Shown: piece after piece, positions 32,301-44,530 of the stretch | Numbering within the stretch: the first letter of the stretch is position 1 | Layout of the letters: the number at the start of each line of letters is the position of its first letter | Assembly: GCA_036365515.1 (NCBI GenBank) | Contig: CM070876.1 | Coordinates: forward strand, 102,982,310-103,046,309 | DNA: 64,000 bases | Origin: Torymus aiolomorphi | Taxonomy: Eukaryota; Arthropoda; Insecta; Hymenoptera; Torymidae | Direction: 5' to 3' | The notes under the pieces: generated by a model | What the model was told of the DNA's origin: nothing | The model's database searches: none | Seen by the model: only the letters and a program-made list of their open reading frames with translations | Translations under genes and position numbers: made by a program

Positions 32301-34162
32301 TGTCGCTTTTATATGTACATTTATTTTCATCTTGTTACATACTCAGTCCGTTTAAAAATTACACTCGAATTATTCGAAATATTCTGTCGCTTCAGTTTCT
32401 GTCACAAATCTGGATTAGATAACATTGTTCTATGCGGTTGAAGTGAAAACAAGTCCAGCATTGTATGCTTGTACGTTTCGTTCGTTTATATTCAGTAATA
32501 TACTGTCGTCTTCTAAGTTTGCTGATTATCGATCACTCGCTTTATTTTACGTGCTGACTTTTCCTGTTTTCACACCCCCTTTTTCTCAACCTCTCCAATT
32601 GCGCAAATTTTCCATCAGCATGTTAATCAGATTCCAGTCTTTTACTTCCGTTGTGATTCACGACATAGTCGCCAGATCGCTTATTATTTCATGAAGCATA
32701 GAACTCTTTTCGAATATCCTAATCTCGTATATACAGTCGCTAAATTCATCACGATACGAATTCTAGAATATCATGATATATGACAATTGTTTTAATATCA
32801 TGCTTTCAGATTTACAGTGAATACTTAAAACCTGCAACGCCACGTTTATAGCAGTATAAATAAAAACCATTTCTTTTCTCGACCTGAAAGACAACTTCAG
32901 CCAAATTATAATAAATTATTACGAAGTCCTCAACACCGTCAACGAAAACTGTCGCCATTCCTTTCAACGGTTCTTATACTGCATGTTATAAAACTGTCTA
33001 TGCTCTATCGCTTTAATGTTACAGTGGTCTCGAATTCTAAACTTACGTTCATCGAACACATCGAAATAGTTTTATTTAGATTAACACTCGCTTTTACAAT
33101 CAATTTAGTAATATACAACCGGTCGTTCATTTGTAAATCAGATCTAAGAGAATTCTGAAAATATCATTCATATATATTTCTATCACACAATAACATTTAG
33201 TCTTATTCAAAATTCAATTTTAATATTCCGTCTCTTATATGCAATGTTTTATTTATATTTGATTTTATTCATATTAATGTTCACCTGCATGAAATTACGA
33301 AACTCGAATTATCAAATATATGTGGACTTTCTCAATTTATTTTGTACCGTATTAACATACGTTTAAATAATCCTTACCATATAACATGTTTCTGTCTCTC
33401 TTTGACTCTGTCGCTTTTACTCACTCTCACACCAGCCACTGTTACCACTCGCCCTTTGTCGCGCCTATTGCGGTATAGTCTCTGTCGCCTTCCTCCGTCT
33501 CTATTCCGTCATTACTTCAAGAGATACTTCCCATACCTTTCCAGCAATAAAGTATTATCATCGGTCGCCCGTCTACTTTTGCCTGGTGAAAAGCATCTAT
33601 TAAGATACACGTTTCATCCAGCATCTTAAATGCCATGTCTGCAATTAAAATCTTTCAATAAACAAACCGCGTCGAACACAAACACTACGAGTTTATATAG
33701 AATTTTAAAAAGAACGGGATTACAAGGTAAATCAGTCGCCATTTCATTTAACTTGTTATCGATTTTATTCAAATAAGAACGATCTTATCCTTCAAAATTT
33801 CATCACCGTTTGTCGGATTATTATTAGACTTTCCGGCCTGTATTTCAGTCGCCGTTACACGCTTTCTCCTCCGATGCAGTCGCTCATCCCTCGCTTTATC
33901 GTCACTCGCCAGTTCGATCATTTTTCTGATTAAACTCTATCATTTGCGTCAAAATGATTCGGAGTTGTTTTTGTATTATTACAAAACAATTATCATTAAT
34001 GTTTTCACTAGCTAGATGTTGTTTTGTAGAATTAAAATTTGATATCATGTTTTTATTCACATATAATTTTTCTATATGTACCAATTGGATTTAATTTTCG
34101 TACGTTTGATATACTTGGTTTACCTCTCAAAATTTCATCGTTTACACTCGTCGTAGAAATAC
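32301..34162 (-). other. Decayed protease/gag region of Copia
   Basis: By position this should hold gag and protease, but I could not trace a convincing frame. Only short open pieces remain, and no CCHC knuckle was found. The plus strand is strewn with TCGCT words, as in the rest of the element. A word of about 40 bp beginning AATAAACAAACCG at 33657 recurs in the leader. Confidence 0.45.
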
Positions 34163-34167
34163 CGTCG

Positions 34168-35501
34168 CACAGTGGGGCCGCGAGCAAAAGAAAGAGCCGA
34201 AATTCGCGCTTGCCTCGAAAAATGCATAAAAAAAAAGTTTGAGGCACGAAAGTATTCGTTGTAACCTATATTTTAATAAACCGTTTCCCCCGGTATGATC
34301 GTAATCGATATATATGTATATCAGGCGTATATTGAGCACACATACAGTAACCGTATTAAAATGACATTTTCGTGCAAAGCTTTTCATTACTCGATGTATC
34401 TACCATAATAACAATATACTTAACACACACACACATATATATATATATATCATTAGATTATTATTAGACATACATATGAGTTATATCGGTTCGTGTATGT
34501 TGTATATATGCATATATATAAATATTATCTTATATCTTAAAAATGAATAAAATTAAAAAAATGGATTTTGTGGTATGCGACACATACACGTATACATACA
34601 CACACGGACAAACACGCGCATATACACACACACACACAACTATATATTACTTATTATTGATATAATATAATATGCATTATTTATATTATACCACAGCTAC
34701 ATGTTCAATATTTAATAAATAGTGGATTTCATAATAAGTAATATATCTGTGGTGCCAAGGAAGATGGGAATTAATCCACTCTTTATGAAAATCGAGTTAA
34801 AGCCATTTTTCTTTTTTTTGAGGTTTAATACACCATATTTTGAAGTTTTTATTTTGTAAAAAGTTCATTATTCTGTAGTTACAACGTAATTGAAAAAGGA
34901 CAACTATAGCAGTTGCATTTAAGCTTTATCATTTAAATCGCCATATCTCTAAAACTTTTCCAAGTGATTTGTTCCCTTCTTCCTTAGCACCACAGATATA
35001 TTTGTGTGTGTGTATGTGTGTATGTGTGTGTGTGTGTGTGTACGCGCGTGTTTGTCCTTGTGTGTATGTATACGTGTATGTGTCGCATACCACAAAATCC
35101 ATTTTTTTAATTTTGTTCATTTTTAAGATATAAGATAATATTTATATATATGCATATATACACACATACACGAACCGATATAACTCATATGTATGTCTAA
35201 TAATAATCTAATAATATATATATATATATATGTGTGTGTGTGTTAAATATATTTTTATTATGGTAGATACATCGAGTAATGAAAAGCTTTGCACGAAAAT
35301 GTCATTTTAATGCGGTTACTGTATGTATGCTCAATATATGCCTGATATACATATACATATCGATTACGATCATACCAGGGGAAACGGTTTAATAAAATAT
35401 AGGTTACAACGAATACTTTCGTGCCTCAAACTTTTTTTTTTATGCATTTTTCGAGGCAAGCGCGAATTTCGGCGCTTTTTTTTGCTCGTGGCCCCACTGT
35501 G
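34168..35501. mobile_element. Transib-like MITE with CACAGTG termini, inside Copia
   Basis: The 1334-bp element begins CACAGTGGGGCCGCGAGC and ends GCTCGTGGCCCCACTGTG. Terminal inverted repeats of about 470 bp are nearly perfect. The 5-bp target CGTCG is exactly duplicated (34163-34167 and 35502-35506). Transib elements are known for a CACWRTG-type terminus and 5-bp GC-rich CGNCG targets, so both hallmarks fit. The centre is AT- and CA/GT-rich and has no transposase. Confidence 0.7.
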
Positions 35502-35506
35502 CGTCG

Positions 35507-36701
35507 CCTTCGCTCTGTCGCACATCACTGTCGTTATCTGTCTCTTCTCTCTGTCGTTCTTTCTCGACTCACTCGTCTCCGGTACCGGACTCAACCTGTT
35601 CGCAACATTCTCACTCGCTTTTCTCCGTCTCATTTAACTCGCTTTTCTCCGTCTCATTTCACTCGCTCTTTTGAGAGGCATTCCTGCCTTTGTGGCAACA
35701 CGGCATTAGCAGCGATCGGTCCTCTAACTCTGCCTTTTCGATTGCATCTTTCAAAGACGTGCTGTTCGCCCAACGTCATTGTTGTTACAAAATCGTTTAA
35801 TAAACAAATCGTGCCAAGCACTACGAGTTTATACAAGATTTTAAAGTAACAGCAGAGTTCTGAGGTCAATCGACTGCGAATACTATGTGTGATAATATCT
35901 TTGAATAAACAAACCGTGCCGAACGCAAGCACTACGAGTTTATACAAGATTTAGAATAAGATCAAAACTCTGAAATTAATCGAGTACAGACGCAATTTCA
36001 CTCGTTTATAATATTCGATAATTCTACAATAAAGAATATTATATTTCAGTTTTCATCACAAGTATTTCCTTTTAGACGTACTAAGTTTTTATTCCTCTTG
36101 CCTTCGCAAGGATTACTCGAGATTTATTTTATCTGTATACAGAATAATTAATTCGAATTAATATTTATATGCATATTTAATTAATCATAAAATTCTATCT
36201 ACGAAACACAATCGGCCGCTGCGCATTTTTTTAATATTTCACTGTTCGCTTAATTTTCCGTCGTATGGCCATACTTAATTTCCCCGCTCACGTAAAGTCG
36301 TTGCGTGCATTACCCGAAATCGGTCGACTTGCGCTACCTCTTCCACTCGCTTATACTGTCGCGCGCTCCTCTATACATGGCTGTGCAGCGCGCCTTTGAC
36401 TTCTCCTCCCCTCTCACGGTCGCATACGGGAGCTCAGTCGATGTCTGCTTCGCGCGCCTTGATGCGGAAGACGGGCCGATGCCGCACTCTCTCCCAGCGC
36501 GTGCACATGGTACACGAAGTGCCGCTGACAGGCTTGCGCTCTGTCTCCGTCTCACAGGCACACCCGCACATCCCACGCGCTGCCATTATGCCCGCTCGAG
36601 GCACACGCGCTCCCTCAGTCTCTCTCTCTCTCTCTCTCGCTAGTACATACGTATACGACGCGCCGCCATTACGCTCACCCAAGGCACGCGCGCTCTTTCA
36701 G

Positions 36702-36741
<40 letters not shown>

Positions 36742-37149
36742 AAGAAACTATCGGTGCATCGCGGCCTCCATGCCGGCTCACCGGCAGCACATGTGCGCGT
36801 CAAGACCCGTTGCAGGGTCGGCACGCCACGACACGGGACGCGTCTGCCCCTCGCTTTACGCGGAATTCTAACGATCACTCGCCTTAACAACACTCGCAAT
36901 TTGCGCAGCCGCACGATATATGTGACGCAGACGAATTTAGATTATCGGTACTGCTCGCTTTTAATTCCCGTCGACTTAAAATTTTCTTATAACCGTCGCG
37001 CACTGTCTCTAAGTCAGCAAAGCTCTCACTTGCCATTGTGAGTCTGACCAGTCGCCTCTATATCTGTCGCCTCCTCGTCTGTTGCAACCTCTCGTCCGTC
37101 GCCATTAACTTCGTCTCCAGCTCGCGTGCGTTCATCTCTTCCTCTCTTC
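35507..37149 (-). other. Long Copia leader with internal repeats
   Basis: Between the MITE and the primer binding site there is 1.6 kb without a supported gene. It includes two direct copies of a ~50-bp word (AATAAACAAACCGTGCCGAA...TACGAGTTTATACAAG) at 35799 and 35904, a third at 33657, TC runs at about 36617-36639 and 36700-36734, and many TCGCT words. ORFs in the GC-rich part (36.3-36.9 kb) overlap on both strands and look accidental. Confidence 0.5.
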
Positions 37150-37163
37150 CTGGGCCCATAACC
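37150..37163 (-). promoter_or_regulatory. Copia-type primer binding site
   Basis: Directly next to the 5' LTR the minus strand reads GGTTATGGGCCCAG. This is the classical copia site complementary to an internal part of initiator tRNA-Met, where reverse transcription starts from a half-tRNA primer. Confidence 0.8.
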
Positions 37164-37459
37164 TATTAGAGTTATGCTTGGAAGAAGGAGTGAATGAAGA
37201 TATAAAACACATACGCTTTATTTAATAAAGAATATTTATTAACACGGTCGTTGAACTGTCGCTCTTACAAAAGATACTAAAAGTATAAAAGGATTTAGAA
37301 TAACACAGGTGCTATCAGTAATAGCTCTATCAGAGCACTGACTGTCGCTGGCCGGCGGCAGGGGCCGCTCGCTTAGAACAAAAGAAGACTAGAGGAGGGG
37401 TAAAGCGGAGAGCGTTAAGCAGCGTACGAAACAGTTGAGCCAGGCCCGTATTTCTAACA
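37164..37459 (-). repeat. Copia 5' LTR
   Basis: Begins TGTTAGAAATACGGGCC on the minus strand and ends CTCTAATA at 37164. It is the MITE-free version of the LTR at 28732-29116. Confidence 0.85.
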
Positions 37460-38400
37460 ATTTTATAATAGCAATATTTTTAGATCCTGGTACCTCACAA
37501 TGAGCTTGGAATCCATCAAAGCTAAAGGGGACCGGATTTACAAATTCATTTGGTTTATTATCGATATTACCGCTTTTATACCAAGAGTATTTAAACAGAT
37601 TTACGTATCGAGGAGAAGATAACTGATTATGCACCAGAGATTGTAATTTAATTACATTATTTCGTACGTGCTAACTTATATCCTTCTCCAACAAAGTTGC
37701 ACTATCGGAAAAATGTTTTACAAAATTTTTTCATATACGAAAACCAAACACATCCAGCTGTTGTATTTTTCCAGTTGTAACTTTAGGAATTTTGAAAAGT
37801 TTAATATTTTTATCATCAGGTTCTTCTCTTTGGACTGCTTCTGTGCAATGTCCACTCCAAGAATCTAGCAATAACAAACTATTTTTTCCAACATTTGGAA
37901 AAAATACATCCCTTAACCATTTCCGAAAATGATCTGAAAATAAATTGTAAACAAATAAATTTCACAGATCATTACAGTAAACTATTGCTATTTGTATTAC
38001 ATCTCTAATTTAGATAACGATTTATTACATGAAATCAAATTAATCAAAATAAATAATAATGAAATTTATTAATAATTTACAAAAACTTGTTTATAACTTT
38101 CGAAGTTTATGTTAAAATACATTATTTTAAAAATAATTTACTAATAATTGTAAATCTTTTTTAATATGAGTCTACTGAAATTAAAAGTTTACAAGTAAAA
38201 TCTTTAAAATAGATATATAGTTTACGAATACAAGTACACTTTATTTAATTTCACTCACCTGATGGCATTTTGCCAGATTTAGAAGCCATCAAATATACTT
38301 TATCTGGCTGAAATAAATTTTGTTGTATTATTGGTGCGAATTCATCTATAGTCTCTTTTAAGACTATAAATAATGGAGAGAGCAATTTTCCAGCAATTAG
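37460..38400 (-). pseudogene. Tigger/pogo-like transposase, left copy (3' half)
   Basis: From 38400 down: LLSPLFIVLKET, KVYLMASKSGKM, then an intron (37934-38258; GTGAGT...TTTTCAG), then DHFRKWLRDVFFPNVG, LLLLDSWSGHC with the second catalytic Asp, and LDVFGFRIWKNF. The end (37389-37634 frame) reads VHNQLSSPRYVNLFKYSWYKSG. The 5' half, including the DNA-binding part and first Asp, is replaced by a U fragment. The 3' end is cut by Copia at 37460. Confidence 0.75.
37934..38258 (-). other. Intron in the left Tigger-like transposase
   Basis: Minus-strand borders ATCAG|GTGAGTGA and TTTTCAG|ATCATTTTC; 325 bp, AT-rich. The mirror copy at 40263-40593 has the same borders. Confidence 0.7.
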
Positions 38401-38402
38401 CG

Positions 38403-38615
38403 TGTGATAGATACCCTTATATTTTATTTCAGAAAAACTTTATTTTTTTTAATTATTTTTGTATATAATATTGGCAATAAAATTAAATATTGTTATAATT
38501 AAAAATCAAAGTTGGCTTGTTTTAGGATTTTTTCTAGTAACAGCATTATCTAAGTTTAGCAGCCCCTTTAGCGCGGAATACTTACAATTAGCACCTATGA
38601 AATAAAGATTTTGAG
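38403..38615 (+). repeat. U repeat fragment (copy D)
   Basis: About 210 bp matching the second half of the U unit (ATACCCTTATATTTTATTTC to GATTTTGAGGTATA), same orientation as copy A. It starts exactly where the left transposase is truncated. Confidence 0.6.
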
Positions 38616-39034
38616 GTATATGATGTGTATATTCAGAATAAATAATCATGAATATTTTATTTATTTCAGATTGATTTGTTTATAGGCTCAATTTTCTATT
38701 TAAAGAATAAAAATCACGGACAATGAGTTTGACAATTTCGTTATTTTAATATTCTAAATATAACAGCATAAGATAAATAGAGGAATAAATAATAACATGA
38801 CTATATTTTCATTTTTACTCCATAAATATTTGTATGCAGAAAAGCTTTTAAAAACTGAGCCAAGATTAAAATTATTTTTATGGTATATTTTAGTCTTTTT
38901 AAAAATCACTGCTTGATAATTATAGTTTGCTTATAATTTTAGAATATTTATGTTTGCGTATTTAGGCATGTCATATTATATTTCATTTGTGCTTCTTCAT
39001 AAATGCTTATTCTTAAGTAAATATTTTCCTCCTT

Positions 39035-39112
<78 letters not shown>

Positions 39113-39340
39113 TAAGCGATTATTTGTAAGCCCATCTTGTAATCCGTAAAAATATCCGTGCGATTGTAATCGTTAAAAATAACGCGAGTGAGCCTGGAGT
39201 CCACGACTGCCTAAAAACAGATCAGTTAGTCAGTATATTTTTGTCAATTCTGTCATGAGGTACACGTTATCGAGAGCCCGCCATTTATTTTTTTCCTACA
39301 ATACAATTTATTATTTTATAAAAATTAAATAATAGAAAAA
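38616..39340. other. AT-rich spacer of the inverted duplication with a (TA)n run
   Basis: No gene until the transposase start at 39341. A pure (TA)n run of about 69 bp (39041-39109) lies close to the symmetry centre of the two arms. The 230 bp before the ATG may hold the transposase promoter. Confidence 0.6.
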
Positions 39341-40850
39341 ATGAAGGTGAACCCTATCAACGTCATAAATTTATTATTGGCAACATTTTTAGGGCTTCAG
39401 ATACTAGAAAGTCCTGTTAATAAGCTTGAAATGGATCTAGCTGAAAAATTCAAAAACATTTTATACGAAAGTATGAATGATTTTAATGCGATTGAACCAA
39501 TGGAAGAAGAGACATTAGATTTTCAAGAGCAATTTAAAAATTATAAAGTACAAGCAATTGAAGATGACACAGTTTTCAAAGAAGAAAATGATTATGATAT
39601 CTGTTTATACGATGATGAAGAGTTGAGCTTCGATTACAAAGAAAAGCAGTCGAATATTGGAGATCAACTAAAAATAAGAAAAATCGTAGTATAGAAAGTG
39701 TTAAACATCAATTTAAGTTAGTTAATTCAGTACGACAACTACGCCGATGGGCAAGAAAAATCAACAAAGGTCGAACTTACAAAGAAAAATTATATCACAT
39801 TACTGAATTTGTTTTAAGAAATCTCAAAGAATCTATAGAAGTTGGTCATATGATTCACGTTATTGATATAGGTAGGTGGGCTATAGAAGCTAAAAAAATT
39901 TGGAATTTAATGATGTTAGATTCAAAGCATCTGATTTCTGGCTGTGAAAATTTAAGAAAGCTCACAGAATTATTAATAGAAAAATTAACAAATTTATAAC
40001 AATAAAAAATGTTGAAGACAAGGAAATTATAAATCAAGAAGCTAGTAAATTTTCAGCAGACATCAAACCACTGATTTCAGAATTTGGAATTGAAAATACC
40101 TACAACGCTGATCAAAATGGATTTCAATTGGAACATTGCTCTCTCCATTATTTATAGTCTCAAAAGAGACTAAAGATGAAATCAGTCCAATAATACAACA
40201 AGATTTATTTCAGCCAGATAATGTATATTTGATGGCTTCTAAATCTGGCAAAATGACATCAGGTGAGTGAAATTAAATAAAGTGTACTTGTATTCGTAAA
40301 CTTGTAGCTTATATCTATTTTAAACATTTTACTTGTAAACTTTTAATTTCAGTAGACCCATATTAAAAAAGATTTACAATTATTAGTAAATTATTTTTAA
40401 AATAAGGTATTTTAACGTAAACTTCGAAAGTTAAAAAAAAGTTTTTGTAAATTATTAATAAATTTCATTATTATTTATTTTTGTTAATTTGATTTCATGT
40501 AATAAATTGTTATCTAAATTAGAGATGTAATACAAATTGCAATAGTTTACTGTAATGATCTGAGAAATTTATTTGTTTACAATTTATTTTCAGACCATTT
40601 TCGGAAATGGTTAAGGGATATATTTTTTCCAAATGTTGGAAAAAATAGTTTGTTATTGCTAGATTCTTGGAGTGGACATTGCACAGAAGCAGTCCAAAGA
40701 GAATAACCTGATGATAAAAATATTAAACTTTTCAAAATTCCTAAATGTACAACTGGAAAAATACAACAGCTGGATGTGTTTGGTTTTCGTATATGGAAAA
40801 ATTTTGTAAGACATTTTTCCGATAGTGTGTTTAAAACATTTTTTTGAAGA
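39341..40850 (+). pseudogene. Tigger/pogo-like transposase, right copy
   Basis: The ATG at 39341 starts an acidic N-terminal part (INVINLLLATFLGLQILESP; DFNAIEPMEEET). After a shift near 39645 come ESVKHQFKLVNSVRQLRRWA, the HTH-type DNA-binding region, then FKASDFWL and GIENTYNADQNGFQLE with the first catalytic Asp. A gap of some 40 codons follows, then LSPLFIV, an intron (40263-40593), HFRKWLRDIFFPNVG, LLLLDSWSGHC and QLDVFGFRIWKNFV. The copy ends in a deletion near 40829. It would have been a DDE-type cut-and-paste transposase. Confidence 0.75.
40263..40593 (+). other. Intron in the right Tigger-like transposase
   Basis: Borders CATCAG|GTGAGTGA and ATTTTCAG|ACCATTTTC; 331 bp. Joining the exons continues the frame GKMTSG/DHFRKW. 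Confidence 0.7.
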
Positions 40851-41194
40851 TTTTCATTATTGTTCAACCTATAATCCTTAGACAAAATTAATTGTGGTAA
40901 GGAATAAACTATAAGCTCGTTTGTATAGTTTCTTCGAATCTTTTTTGACAATTTGTGAAAATATACCTATATTTTACTTTTAATAAAAAGTAATTACATA
41001 ATAAAAATTAATATTTTATAATAATATCAATTAGCTTCTATTCATTAGATCAGTCAATCATATAACTCACCCATTCTTTTCCCAGTTACATCCATTTTAT
41101 TTACCTGTAAATACGAGCAAAATACTCGAATGAAAATTGCACAACAAGTATAAGAGTTTATAAGCGACTTCATTAATTACGTTATTTCGGTAAA
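40851..41194. other. 3' tail of the right Tigger-like element
   Basis: Mirror of 28431-28720 with a roughly 90-bp extra piece. It holds the second copy of the exon-like island (minus strand, about 41055-41088). No gene is supported. Confidence 0.45.
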
Positions 41195-42119
41195 AAAAAA
41201 CTGACACGAATATAAACTAAATAAGTATTATACACCTCAAAATATTTATTTGAATGGTACTAATTGTAAGTATTCCGTGCCTAAGGGGCTGCTAACGCGC
41301 GATAATGGTGTTATTAGAAAAATCCTGAAACAAGTCAACTTTGATTTTTAATTTTAACAATAAGTATTTAATTTTACTGCAACTATTATATACAAAAATA
41401 ATTAAAAAAACAATAAAGTTTTTCCGAAATAAAATATAAGGGTAGCTACCCACGCGATCAAACAACCATTGCTAATTTGGCATTTCAAAGAGAAAGATTT
41501 TCCATTTTGTTTCATTTTAAATTTTAATCTGAACTTTGGATATCTAGAAAAAACCTATTTTAGGGACGAGATTTAGGGGTGCGTTTTACCCCTTTAATAA
41601 TAGGAAATTGGGGCAATAAAAAAAATTAACCGAAATAAAATTACATAACATAAAATATTTATTTTAACGGTTCGAAATTATTTTACGCCTAAGGGGTTGT
41701 TTATCCCCGATAACGCTTGTATTTGCAAAAACCCTGAAACACGTCAACTTTAATTTTTTATTTTAAGCCCAAAAATGATTTTTATAACAATCAATTAATT
41801 TTATTGCAAATATTTTATACAAAAATAGTTTAAAAAATAAGGTTTTTCTGAACTAAAAAGTAAGGGTTCCACCCCAGGGGTCTAAATTATACTTGCTAGT
41901 TTCGTCATTCAAAGAGAAGAATTTTCCAAATTGTTTAATTTCAAAACGTTAATTAGAACTAAAGATGTTTAGAAAAAACCGTTTTCTGGGGTGAACTTTA
42001 AAGGCCGTTTTCACCCCTTAAATATCGGATTGGGCCGATAAAAAAAATATGTGTCTTTTATTTTTCGGTCCTTTACAACATATCAAAAATTCAGGAAAAT
42101 CAGAGGCTGGCACCCCGAT
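41195..42119 (-). repeat. U repeat, copy B
   Basis: Mirror of copy A without the two MITE insertions, so it shows the uninterrupted unit of about 925 bp. The right terminus reads CCTCGATCC-like in the plus strand next to the truncated LINE 4. Confidence 0.65.
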
Positions 42120-42129
42120 CCGCTTTCTT

Positions 42130-44530
42130 GTTAGTCTAAAACCAAGATCTCTTCTAATAGTGGGAACTGGATTCTTTCAAGTTTTAAAACATCATTTTTT
42201 CTTGGGGGAACATAAATGAAGGAAGCATATTCAATTTTAGACCGAATGAAGCTTTTAAAAATAAGCAGTAAAGTTTCAGGTTCAGCTTCCCACGCGTAGC
42301 CGCAGATATATTTGATAATGTTTAAGGTTAATAGACACTTTTACGAATGTAGGCTATATGCTTGGAGAAGTTAAGTTTATAATCAAGGTGAATAACTAGA
42401 AATTTGACAGATTCCGCAGGAGAAATTGGATGATCATCTATGTTAATGAATTCAATCCCCGGGAGTATATTATTCCTGTTAAAATGTAGAAAGACTGATT
42501 TATGGGGGCTGAGCTCCAAGCCTAGATCTGAAGTATTGCTTGGAATGGTGCAAATTGAATTCTCCAGTAATATCTTAGAATCAGAGTACGATTTAGTGAC
42601 CTGTGTGTACAGGGCAATATCATCGGCAAACTGCGAAATTGAAATCTCTTTTAGCACATTGAACATGATATCTAACCCAAAAATGGTATAAGGAGTGGGG
42701 ATTAATCCATCAAGTTGTGGCACCCCCTTGGGAATAAACTTAGATAAAATAGGATTTGCTTCAGAGTAAATACGACTGCATTTAGATAAAAATCTAATAA
42801 ATTTGATGATTTTAATAGAGCACTCAATTTTGGCTAGTTTGTCAAGAAGTATTTCGGAATTAAGTCGTCTAGGAAGCAACGGCCTTTTCGGATTCCAGTT
42901 TGGCTAGGGTGTATTAAATTATTATGTTCAAGCTACCATTCCATTCTTAATTTTAACATTCCCTCAAACACTTTATAAAGACCAGAATTTAGAGCAATCG
43001 GATTGAACTGATTTACCCTCAGATTTTTTTATAAAATAAATGAAAGAATCTAGCCATATAGATGGGAGCAGATGAGGCAAACATTTCATTGAAAATGCCT
43101 AATAAGGTAACTTCGTAGTTGAAAGATAGACTCAAGAGAATTTCATTAGATATCCCATACCTGGAGTTGAGTTGGCTTTACATGAGTAAAACGCAGTATT
43201 GAACTCGGTTAAAGAGAAGATGGCTTGAAAGAAATCGTTGTTTTATGTGCTAGCAGGAGTATGTTCGGGGCTGGAGGGCAGATCGGGGGGACATAATTTT
43301 TCTATAGCCTCAGTCGCTTGAAGAGAGTTTCGAATAAGGCGGTTTGGGTCCATTTCTTCTTAGAAATTTTACATTTTATCCAGGTGTAGCTGCAGTTAGT
43401 ATTAAAATTGGGGGATTTGACGAATTCTTTAAAGCTGTCTCTCATTTTCTTCTTAAGAATATCTTTAGCTAGGACACAAGTTCTTTTATATTCAATTAAG
43501 TCACATAACTAGCCAGAAAGCTCCCATCTTTTAAAGGCTGCTTTAAGTTGATGTTTGATTCTATCGCAATCTGCATCCCGCTAAGGAATGGGATTGCTGT
43601 GCACTTTAGTGTTAACCCTTCTTTTAGAAGGCGTAGTCGATTTACAGTCATTTTTAGTAACAACAGCTACTAAAAATTCGTATTTATTACACGGAGACAA
43701 CTCATTAAATTCCAGAGTTCGAAATTCATGCAATCGGTTTCCTAATTGAGAAAGAACTTTGTTCCAACTAGTTCGAACAGACGTTAACTAGGAAGATTTT
43801 TTAATGTAACAATTTTTTTGTTTATATTAACTTGAATTAAAATGGGGAAGTGATCTGAACCCATGGTTTCATCGTATACACGAGTGAGAATTTTGTCGGC
43901 AAATGTCATGTCTGAGATAATTAAATCTATATTAGACTTTGAATTAGTACGCGTATCAATGCGTGAAAATGTTCTACTATTATGTATAAATAAGTAAAAA
44001 TCAATGATTGATTGCATGAATCGATTTCCGTTACAATCACTGGTTAAACAATTCCAATTTTGGTGGTGGGTGTTGAAGTCACCAACCAGTAAGCAATTTG
44101 GATGCAATTGTGCCGAAGCAGCAATTGCATTCCAATTGAGCTGAGGGAGATTTGTGCCTGGGGTACGGGTAGAGAGCGATTAAATTAAAGGTTGGAATGG
44201 TGTTAGTTATTCGGACAGCACAAGACTCTAGCGATTCATGTAATAAATTTAGTTTCAACGACTGGAATTCAGGGCTTTTCTGGATGAAAATAGCAATGTC
44301 ACCATCCATAGTGTTATTTCTACTTTCCCTAATGGCGTTAAATCCAGGAAACATATAATTTGATTATGTTTTCGCCATGTCTCTACACATATTAAAATAT
44401 CAAAATTGTTTATCAAAACAATCAAATCTTCTCTTCTTTTAAGTATACTTCATGTGTTCCAAAATGCGATACGCAAATTGGACGAGGGTGGATTGTCTAT
44501 TGTATTATCCATTATTAATCTCCATCTGAA
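42130..44530 (-). pseudogene. LINE 4 ORF2, endonuclease and reverse transcriptase
   Basis: Pieces at 44079-44354 and 43784-44107 give the endonuclease (FNAIRESRNNTMDGDIAIF, VGDFNTHHQNWNC, TMGSDHFPIL). RT lies at 42328-42879 with GVPQLDGLIP and SQFADDIALYTQ. The frame then runs to the U junction at about 42120. The region between endonuclease and RT (43.0-43.8 kb) has many stops. Several lesions are shared with LINE 3. Confidence 0.7.

Larger units (their letters stand above)
28732..37459 (-). mobile_element. Copia LTR retrotransposon inserted in the Tigger-like element
   Basis: Two LTRs, a copia-type primer binding site and Copia-order pol domains (GAG-pre-integrase, integrase, RT, RNase H) on the minus strand. 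The 5-bp target ATTTT is repeated exactly at 28727-28731 and 37460-37464. The LTRs differ at 8 of 296 shared positions. The leader is unusually long and carries a Transib-like MITE. Pol is frameshifted, so the copy is inactive. Confidence 0.9.
22434..38400. repeat. Left arm of a ~5.9-kb inverted segmental duplication
   Basis: Ignoring later insertions, 22434-28731 plus 37460-38400 is the reverse complement of 40140-46064: LINE, U repeat and Tigger-like transposase in mirror order. Both arms share the same LINE frameshifts and the same LINE-U junction, so they derive from one duplication event and not from separate insertions. I counted 27 differences in about 545 aligned bases of the RT region, about 95% identity. 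Insertions found only in this arm: 26889-27194, 27266-28021 and Copia 28732-37459. Confidence 0.85.

Noticed and set aside
36305..36914. Long ORFs on both strands in the Copia leader
   Set aside because: They come from GC-rich sequence with TC runs; no domain and no conservation signal.
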